A program made the translations under genes and the position numbers. Below are positions 56,247 to 64,000 of a DNA stretch of 64,000 nucleotides, in pieces. Under the pieces are notes generated by a model. It was not told where the DNA came from. It made no database searches and saw nothing but the letters and a program-made list of their open reading frames with translations. Source of the stretch: Pristionchus mayeri. Lineage: Eukaryota > Nematoda > Chromadorea > Rhabditida > Neodiplogasteridae. The stretch covers positions 36,875,541 through 36,939,540 of the forward strand of contig BTRK01000004.1 in assembly GCA_036245805.1 (NCBI GenBank), in the 5' to 3' direction. Each line of letters begins with the position of its first letter. Within the stretch, counting starts at the first letter, position 1.

Positions 56247-57293
56247 ATGGCTGCGAAAAGAGTCAGTTTTTTTTGTTTTCTCGCTTCATCTTTTTAATGT
56301 AAATTTCTCAACAGTCGAAATTGAGTAGAATCGATTTTCATACCAATTTACGTCTAAAGTCATGTTCCATATTTGTATTTTCAAACATTATCTGAAAATC
56401 TTCTCCATTAACATTGTTATTTCGTTCTTCTGCAGCCTCGAATCGAGAGTGGGCCGAAAGAGCCGCCGAGGGCGCAATTCTTTGCTCCGTACCCAGAAGA
56501 AGATGATGAGGAAGAGGATAATGACCACAAGTGAGTGATTACATGGTCGCGTTTGAAAAAAATCTGAACATTTTAAAATATTACTTACTATTTACGAATG
56601 TGCTCATACATTAATTATTTTAATTTCAGGGAATTGGCAGGATCGAATGAAGCTCCATCGGACAGTTCGCACATGACTCTTAAACAGAGTCTCAATCAAG
56701 TAGTCGCTAGTTTGAATGATGTTAGTTGATCATTTAGGTGCAAGTTATCTATTTTATTCAGAAGCAAGGGGAATCCTCAAGTGCAGTAATCAGACGATCG
56801 GGTAATGGAGAAATCACTGAGGAGCAAGTGAGTATTTGGTTAGATTTGTTTATCGCGCCTATTATGCTTCTCTAATATAACAATACTTCCTTTGTCTTGA
56901 TATTCATATCGAAATGAAGTATTTCTTTTCTTTCGAACTTTGTTTTCATTAAATGTAGTATGTTATTTATATTTTCAACATTTATATTTCATCAGATACA
57001 ACGCCACAAGTGCATCGTCTGCAATCGTTTGTGTGGTCTGACAGAGTTGCTTCCCTTCACTTCCGATCAGCACAAACGGACAAGATGGGTGAACTCAGTC
57101 CGTTGGACTCCCGAAGGACGAAGATCTCTCATTGCACTGCTGAGTGTAACCGAGTGCCCGTTCCTCTGCGCAAGTCACTTCCTCCCTTCTGATTTCAATC
57201 ACGATTCCTCTCACATTGATCTCCGTCCTGATGCAGTTCCCTTCTTTGTGGTAAGTAGCAGTAGTTTGTTACGCAAGTTTCGAGACCATTGAC
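56247..57293 (+). CDS. Array gene H: class II THAP-like head, truncated
   Basis: Five exons with consistent phases are seen: 56247-56261 (MAAKR), 56436-56530, 56630-56720, 56762-56827 (an extra exon KQGESSSAVIRRSGNGEITE not seen in C or E) and 56996-57250. The last is the THAP-like module with CIVC and CASH, differing from gene C at only a few of 85 residues. If the last donor is not used, the frame ends at 57293. No SUMO-pattern or finger exon follows; the next kilobase is a palindromic element. The gene is thus either a THAP-only protein or the stump of a class II gene cut by later events. The high conservation of the module compared with other exons suggests selection or gene conversion. 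Confidence 0.65.
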
Positions 57294-57437
57294 ATATCTT
57301 ACTGTGAAAACAGAATGCGTAGTCCGTGATGTGGTGGGCGAGATCTATCACATTTTGTTGTATTACTTTTTCTCACTGCTGAGGGCGCTGAAAAGCTTGT
57401 GAAAGTGATAATCGTTTTTATCCTGTTGGCAAGATAG

Positions 57438-58459
57438 ATATCACGCCTCTTACGAGAGAATCGAGCTAGAATTTCCATTCCTGGGAATGGAGGGGAAATC
57501 GTGAAATGAGTTCTAACCGGTTTTGGCCACACTGGGGCATGCCTGAGTGCCCCCCGTAGTATCATTGTTCAGACTTCATTTTGTAGTTCCCTACTTAGGG
57601 TCGGATTACGGCACCTCCTACTTTGAGAGCTGTTTTCTTGCTTACGGTGAAAGATAGAGCAAATTTGACCTTTGAGTGACCCCTCTTAATTTTTCGAGCT
57701 CTATCGATCTATGTAGGTCATTTTGTCTGAAAGTCGATTTTAACGTCAGTACAGTGTTGGTCGATTTTCTCAAAAATGTAGGTAAAGCAGCAGCTCAATT
57801 GGCAGAGTAGATGCAGCTCAGCGAGAGCTTTCGAATGAGTGGTTTGCGAAAAAAATTGGAACACTTGGGTGAGAGTTTCGACCTTTTTACTGCGCCCGGA
57901 TCGTTTGAAAAATTATTTTCAACTGAGATTTTGATTGGAAATCAGCCATTTCTGACCGCGCGCTCCGAAAAGTGCGGTGGGAAATGAAATCGCCCGTGGA
58001 AAATATTGTTCAAACGATCCGGGCGCAGTTAAAAGGTCGAAACTCTCACCCAAGTGTTCCAATTTTTTCGCAAACCACTCATTCGAAAGTTCTCGCTGAG
58101 CTGCATCTACTCTGCCAATTGAGCTGCTGCTTTACCTACATTTTTGAGAAAATCGACCAACACTGTACTGACGTTAAAATCGAATTTCAGACAAAATGAC
58201 CTATATAGATCGATAGAGCTCGAAAAATTAAGAGAGGTCACTCAGAGGTCAAATTTGCTCTATCGTTCACCGCAAACAAGAAAACAGCACTCAAAGAGGG
58301 AGGTGCCGGTATCCGACCCTACGTAGGGAGCTACAGAATGATGTCTGAACAATGATACTCCGGGGGGCACTCAGGCATGCCTCAGGGTGGCCAAAACCGG
58401 TTAGAACTCATTTCACCATTCCCATGCTCAGCTCGATTCTCTCATGAGAGGCGTGATAT
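57438..58459. repeat. 1.02-kb palindromic foldback element
   Basis: Arms of about 450-500 bases are reverse complements, starting ATATCACGCCTCTTACGAGA and ending with the complement. The centre is near 57950. It stands where the remaining exons of gene H would be expected. The segment 57299-57340 just before it matches an end of the CTGTGAGAA MITE family. Confidence 0.65.
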
Positions 58460-58746
58460 GAAGATCGAGAAAATATACGAATTTGTCTGTCAGAAAGACA
58501 TTGTGAAAAATAGCTGACAGTAGGGTTGGCCTTGTGGTTAATTGCCACTTTACTCTGCACACTCTCTTACTTCTCTTACCGGTAAGAGAGCTCGTAGAAT
58601 GTACAGATTTCCCATGAAGCCGACTCTGGCTTAGTGGGCCATTTTTGACCTAGATAGGAAAGTCAATGAATGCTTCGCACTTCTCATCCCCTTTGGAGTG
58701 CTGATGCTGGCGCTTGGTTTGCTCGTCAATAAACTTTTTGTATCAG

Positions 58747-59061
58747 GAAGCGCCACATCTCGGAAGGAATATATGGTGCGAAATGTCGTGCAAAAACCTC
58801 GTACCTCGACGGAAATTCACCGATCATGATCACATTGTAGAGGGTGATTGTTTTTTTTGCTCCTAGAGTCCGAAATTCGGATACCCGTATCTTCATTTCC
58901 CATATTCCCATTTCCGGATTATCGGCGAGAGAGTGGGAAATGAAGAAACGGTGACCCGAATTTCGAACTCCGGTTGGTTAAACGTTTTACTAAATAATTG
59001 ATTTACAGTTGATAGTGGCTACCTGAAAGTGAAGCACATTTCGAGAAAGGATGAGAGATAA
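58747..59061 (+). pseudogene. 3' fragment of an F-box gene paralogue
   Basis: Two exons (58747-58838 and 59009-59061) correspond in sequence, phase and length to the last two exons of the F-box gene at 59626-61691: EAPHLGRNIWCEMSCKN and DHDHIVE, then YLKVKHISRKDER and stop. No upstream exons or F-box are present. A small inverted repeat (about 58866-58972) lies in its intron. Confidence 0.65.
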
Positions 59062-59625
59062 TTCGAATATTAATTCATGAGCAATGCATAACTACAATTC
59101 CTTCTTACTGATAACAATGCAACAATTTGTTTTAATCACAAAAATTGTTATTTTGCCTTAGATTTCAAGCAATAAAGCTAATGAAACCTTTATTTGGTGT
59201 TCTTTGCGTTGAAACAAGATTGTGAGATTGAGGCGTTTACAAAAAAAGACTGCGTAAGAGTATCATAGCGGCATATAATAATACAAATTTCATTTTTTTC
59301 TCAATTTGTTAGGTAAAAAAAAACAAGAGGAGGGGAATCATTTGCGTCGATCAACGAGGCTGTGTGGGAAATTAAGATACAAAGGCTTGAATTTCGGACT
59401 CTACATCTAGCACGCCTAAACCAGGCAGAACAGGGCAGTGAGAGCAGAGGTGAGAAAAGAAGTGAGGAAGAAGTGAGAGGCGAAGTGACAATGTGATGGA
59501 CGCCGCTTTTTCATCTCCTCATCTAAAAAGATATTCAAATATCAACGAATTTGCATTCCTTTCCTCACCCTGTTATTATGATCAATAGTTTAAAATATAT
59601 TGACAGATAACATAACGAGGACGAA

Positions 59626-61691
59626 ATGTCCCATCTCGAGCAACTGCCTGCCGAACTTTTCTGGGAGATACTCTACTACACGCCAGAATCCATTCCCAAC
59701 CTGAGACTCGTGGGCTATTTTTTATGATTAATCTTTTGGTTTATTCTAACACAGACTTCACAACACTGCAAAACAAGTGTTGATAAATTCGCGATGGATC
59801 AAAAGACCATTCCAATCGTTCGAGAGCTTACTGTAACGGGCTACGACAGAGTAGGTCAACTAGGCCGAAAGTCGGAAAAAAAGTATATCTTCTTCAGAAT
59901 CTGTCACCTTCAAAAATTTCAATTACAATTCCTAACGTTCCTAAGTGGGCCGGCCCATTATTCAACTTCGCTCGCAAGCAACCTCATTCTGACTATCTGA
60001 ATACATCATTGAAAATGATATTGATGTGTATTTACGAGAATACCGTTGTAAGTATACTTTTTTAAGTTGAATGTGTTGCATTCTCGGTAGAAGAGTTTCT
60101 TAAAAATTCCCCTCTTCATTAGGTGTTCTTGGCACTTCTTGGATATTTGGCCCAACCCCCCCCCCCCTCGCCTATCAGTTCTCATTCACTCCCCATCGCA
60201 AAGGGGTTGTGCGCCCGAAAATCAAGGAATGACACATAGAAATGAGCGGGTAGGGGAGGAAGGGGGGGGGTGGACCAATTATCCAAGAAGTTCCGTTCTC
60301 TCTTACCATACTGAGCAGCGAAAGATAGCACAGAATAAAGAAAGTAGTTTCTTGTGATGCTTTCATGAAAATGCAACGTTGATTAGCTCAAAGGAAAAAT
60401 TTGATTCGCACTTGCAGAGCTGCTGCTACTTCGTTAAAGACGTTAATGAAATCGCTATAGCGATGTCACTCTTAAGAAGATTGATTCTAAAGCGGCTCAA
60501 CACCGTTAGAATTCACGACAGTAAAGGCGATCCTGTGGTAGCCACGATTATCGAATTACTGCACGGAATCAACATAAGCGACATATATTTTAAAAATGCC
60601 AAGATCACAGATCAGACGTGGTGAGTAGTAGAGTTCTGATACTTCGGTCTATTGACTCAAATAATAAACACAGACACACTCTCTCTCTCGGTCGAGTGAT
60701 GTAATAGTTTGGGAAATGTATTCCTGTCTCCAATTTCAATCATTGCATTCTAATTTCAGCAATTCTCTTCTGCAAATGTTCGAATTACACAAAGTTGAAA
60801 AATTCACAACGGAAGTCTCTATCGTGTCCTGTTCAGATCCCGGTGAACCTTTGATACTGCAGATAAATCATAAAGTATATTCCATTTCAGCCGGATTCTT
60901 GCGTGAAGCCTCCTCTCTTATACGATATTTCGTGATTTACCAGAGAGCGGGCGTCTCCTGGCCCATTGGCGGTTTCTTCGGAATATCCAGTGTTGACTGG
61001 GCGCATGTTATCTTCGACATGCTCTCGAGGAAACTAGACACTTTGATTACCCATTGTGGCCACGATTTTATCACTGCAGAGGGTGTTGAACAACTCGTTA
61101 CTGTGAGAAACTTTGAGAGTGCATCATTTGTAGCTGGCCACTTATAAATTCCTTCTTGTTTGAACTGAATTTGTCGTTTTTTTTTCGGGAATTTCAGTTT
61201 TAACGACTTTTTAAAATTCTGCTTTCCGAAGTCTGTCGTACTCCGGGTCTAGACAGACCAGTTCCCAAAACACGCACCAAAAAACCTTAGCGGTTCTAGA
61301 AAAAAGTATGGGTAATCTTGCCATCTTTCAGACTCTGCCAACTCTCGGAAGGAAAATATTGTTCGAAATTTCATGCAAAAACCCTCGTGGAGGTCACACA
61401 AACCATGACTACATTGTGGAAGGTGATTATTTTTATTATCTGGTTACTAGGGTTTCAATTTTCAGGCCATTTAGGCTCATTGTCGAGTATGTTTCATTTG
61501 CTCAAAAAATTGTATGTACTTATCTGCTTCCTAGAGCACCTGAAACACATTCGAAAATGTTCCAAATTTTGAAAAAAACCCTGAAAATCCAAAATAATCT
61601 GAAAATAGAAACTTATGGTTTGACGAAGTTTCTTGCAGCTGATAGAGCATTCCTGAGGGTGAAGCACATATCAAGAAAGGACGAGAAATAA
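59626..61691 (+). CDS. F-box protein
   Basis: Seven exons join with consistent phases: 59626-59709, 59755-59850, 59946-60047, 60418-60620, 60760-61102, 61332-61422 and 61639-61691 (TAA), about 323 residues. Residues 1-28 are an F-box start (LPAELFWEILYYTPESIPNL), the helix that binds Skp1. The rest has no motif I can name but has the length and leucine-rich helical style of the large nematode F-box families, where the C-terminal domain recruits substrates. F-box proteins are adaptors of SCF (Skp1-cullin-1) ubiquitin ligases. Lineage-specific expansion is common and a decayed paralogue lies next door. The third exon has a non-pyrimidine acceptor (CCTAAG) and is the least certain. A poly-C MITE lies in intron 3. 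Confidence 0.75.
60131..60294. repeat. Inverted-repeat MITE with poly-C/poly-G runs
   Basis: This is the second copy of the element at 35733-35903: GGCACTTCTTGGATATTTGG and near-complement around C and G runs. Confidence 0.65.
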
Positions 61692-62774
61692 TTCAAATAT
61701 AAACTCACGATGAATCCATAATTATTGATAATCTTCTCCATGCTCACCTTCTTACTGATAGCAATGCAATAATTCGTTTTCATCACACCATTCTCATATT
61801 TTAAACTTTTATGTTAACTAATAAAGTAAATGAAGCACCATTTTGTTTTCTGCACACTAATGCTGAACGCATCACCGAGAACCCTTTTTCAAAGAAACTG
61901 CATAAAACCTTCAGAACGTCTTGTGGTTTATGTTGACGAAAGGATACTTTTGTAGCTATCAGTGGACTAATTGACATGGAGAGAGCATCCAATCACGCAT
62001 TTGCAATGTAAAGTGATGATCCTCGAGTATTGCAATATCCTTTATCGTCTGAATTGCAATGTTAATGAGGTGAATCATTGTATTTTAATCCGATTTTCTA
62101 ATTTTCAATTTCATTACAGAGAAGAATCATAGTTTTCGAAGCGAGTAAATTCCGGCTGTAGTGGCTACTTGAAGCGGACCTGCAACACACAAATCATCCA
62201 TTTTCGAAATATTGGCGAGAGAGCACGCAAGAGGAAGATTGTTTTTTTCTCTATTTCACAATACTCTCAGGCATCTATCTCTGTCCAGTTTCGCGCTTAT
62301 CTTCTCACTAGGATTGGCTATTCCCGGGTTTCTCAATCAGATGAGGAAGAGGCGTTTCAACACTGTCCCTCGAATAGCTAACTCTTCTTCTCATCACTAG
62401 GAATGGTAATTCGAGACAGGGTTTCAAAATAGGCAAGTGGGCTATCGTGCCTCAAATTGCCAACCCTACTACTCACCACTCGCTTGCTGTTTCGCGAGCT
62501 GTCCTTCTTCCGATTCTCCCTCTTCGACATGTTGCTTTTCATTGGCGTCGCACTGCAGGCATTTACTACTTACAGTATTCCCAGGTTCACGGGGTCAGAC
62601 TCATGACTAGAGGTCAAAACGCGTTTAGAGGACGTTGCCCTTAAGTTATGGAAAGCGGATAGTCGAAATGTCACGTAAATTAACAATCATTTGAAGCAAT
62701 AGTTCATAATGGCCGTGACTGTGGGGGTTCATCTCTACGATTCGACTACTGGCCGGGCGTCGGGAGAAGTACCG
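61692..62774. other. Spacer, nothing recognised
   Basis: Between the F-box gene and the minus-strand gene I see no domain, RNA gene or clear repeat. Short open frames at 62169-62644 overlap each other and lack splice or family support. Confidence 0.3.
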
Positions 62775-63638
62775 CTATGGTACGGTAAGAGTGGATGAAC
62801 AAACTGCAATAGGTCGTATGAGAATTATGATGTCACGCCGCATTCGTTGTATAAAATGTAACATGACGTCATAGTTCTCATCCGACCTATTGCCTGCACC
62901 AACGCACACTGCAGCCTTTCCGATGGGCACGACGATCTCCTGGTGGAAGCCAAGCGTGCCTTTGAGTGGACTTCTCTGAAAAGAGAGGCTCGCAACCAAT
63001 CAACATTAGTGTTCTAGGCATGGCTTCGAATGTAATGACGCTTCATGAATAGTGATCTCCTCGGTAAGATTATCGAAAAATAACGCAGAGTGAAGAGCAG
63101 ATGTCATGCAACTAAATCCCTAGGTTGTTCGGAACTAGTATAGAACGTTGTACCGGATAGGAGATGTGTAAGAGCATGATATCGTTTCTCGAGCTCTAGC
63201 TGGTACCTTGGCCTCTGGTCTGCCCTCGTGCCTCGACTTCTCCGTGTCGCTGTCGACGCCTCCACGTCTGGATGTCGAGAACGAGGAACCGCCGCTGTCA
63301 TTCTTCGATTCCGAGGAGGAAGTAGTTCCCTGCAATAGTGATCTTTGATCTTTGGTCTTTGATATTTTCATCTGATCGTTGATCTTTGATATTGATCTGT
63401 GATCTGTGATATTTGATAATTGGACATCGATTTTTTACCTTTGATCTTTGGTCTCGATAGAGTAAACAATTAAGGCTGATCAGCGTGCGAGGCTCTTCGA
63501 TCCTTGCATTCACATGTCCGAAGCTTACGACATCTTTTTTGACCTACCCAATCATTTGCTTACCTTCGTGTTATACGTGGAGGAGCTGGACATGACGGAT
63601 GAGGCATCTGTCACTGCTCCCTCCTTCTTGTTGCCTGC
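62775..63638 (-). CDS. Serine-rich protein, minus strand, 3' exons
   Basis: Minus-strand exons are 63638-63564, 63329-63207 and 62975-62775. Each starts after a good acceptor and the first two end at GT donors, all in phase 0. Together they encode at least 132 residues: a low-complexity start (DASSVMSSSSTYNTK), a serine/glycine and charged part (SSFSTSRRGGVDSDTEKSRH), then GTLGFHQEIVVPIGKAAVCV. The last exon appears to run through a MITE (62806-62893), which supplies roughly the last 40 codons including a hydrophobic IIILIRPIAV stretch. Alternatively a GC-type donor at the MITE border ends the exon. The first part is disordered in character. No family is recognised, and upstream exons probably lie beyond 63640. 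Confidence 0.5.
62806..62893. repeat. Short palindromic MITE (CACTAGGTCG family)
   Basis: GCAATAGGTCGTATGAGAAT and its near-complement enclose ATGACGTCAT. This is the fourth member of the family, and it lies inside the last exon of the minus-strand gene. Confidence 0.7.
63330..63455. repeat. Tandem TTTGATCTTTG-type repeats
   Basis: Repeated units of TTGATCTTTG, TGATCTGTGATATTTGA and close variants fill most of an intron of the minus-strand gene. Confidence 0.6.
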
Positions 63639-64000
63639 CTGAAATGGGGGTAAATCAGTATAACGAAGATCTCCAGGATTGTTGGCGCATTGCCAGCAAC
63701 ATTCGCTCCGCGAGACATTGCATGTGAATGGACCAGAGGCGTCTCTCTTTCTTAGCACTCTCCCACGTCTCACCATCCCTTGTAGAATGTCGTAATATCT
63801 GCACTAGAGACTCTTGCGCAACGAGCCCGCCTACGATGGGACAATGGTTTATGGGATCAATCAATGATCAAATAACCTGACTTTGCTCAACCTTTTATCT
63901 ATTTCTCCGCACCATCTCACCCTCCCCCCCCCTGTACAATACCGTCACATCTCCTTATGAAAGTGAATCAGACATTGTAATATGCAACAATGTAGGCTTA
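63639..64000. other. Window edge, possible upstream exon
   Basis: An open minus-strand stretch occurs around 63655-63800, between a possible acceptor and donor, but no motif or firm phase supports it. The last 120 bases hold a C run and nothing I recognise. Confidence 0.3.

Noticed and set aside
63330..63455. Regulatory or CRISPR-like repeats
   Set aside because: A simple degenerate tandem repeat of TTTGATC units inside an intron, without spacer structure.

Overview
This is a stretch of a eukaryotic nuclear genome. Genes are cut into many short exons with GT..AG introns and strong pyrimidine-TTTCAG acceptors. The gene families (MATH-BTB, F-box, THAP-like zinc fingers) and the transposons (maT and mariner type Tc1/mariner elements, a Mag/Cer-like Ty3/gypsy element, a LINE relic) are typical of rhabditid nematodes. 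Several start codons sit within a few bases of a lone splice acceptor, which fits spliced-leader trans-splicing. A diplogastrid such as Pristionchus is my guess, not something the sequence proves. No bacterial, organellar, rRNA or CRISPR features are seen.

Layout. 1-2.06 kb: decayed acidic exons. 2.06-4.42 kb: a giant palindrome. 4.8-9.7 kb: a GYF-like and zinc-finger gene interrupted by a second palindrome. 10.3-11.1 kb: minus-strand LINE relic. 11.6-25.5 kb: two tandem MATH-BTB genes. One 6.1-kb intron of the first holds a nest of a mariner, one maT inside another, a mariner-type MITE and foldback repeats. The second carries another mariner and an inverted repeat with a tRNA-like core. 26.6-27.2 kb: a small orphan gene.

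28.2-57.3 kb is the most striking part: a tandem array of eight related genes or fragments (A-H below). Each mixes (i) exons rich in the psi-K-x-E (SUMO acceptor) pattern, (ii) a C2CH THAP-like zinc module and (iii) C2H2 fingers, one per exon or exon pair. Two head types alternate: class I starts MSS or similar, class II starts MAAKRPRIE. The order is Ib remnant (A), Ia (B), II (C), Ib (D), II (E), Ia (F, broken), Ib/II chimera (G), II (H, truncated). The array shows unequal exchange, an almost perfect 862-bp copy-paste of a class II 5' end, gene death in progress, and insertion of a mariner and half of a gypsy element.

58.7-61.7 kb: an F-box gene and a 3' fragment of a paralogue. 62.8-63.6 kb: exons of a minus-strand serine-rich gene.

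The BTB and F-box families are known substrate adaptors of cullin ubiquitin ligases, and THAP/C2H2 proteins bind DNA. The neighbourhood is therefore a fast-evolving cluster of lineage-specific regulators among transposons, not a metabolic pathway. Exon joins were made by hand from splice signals and reading phase. Those with consistent phases are called with confidence; the others are flagged.
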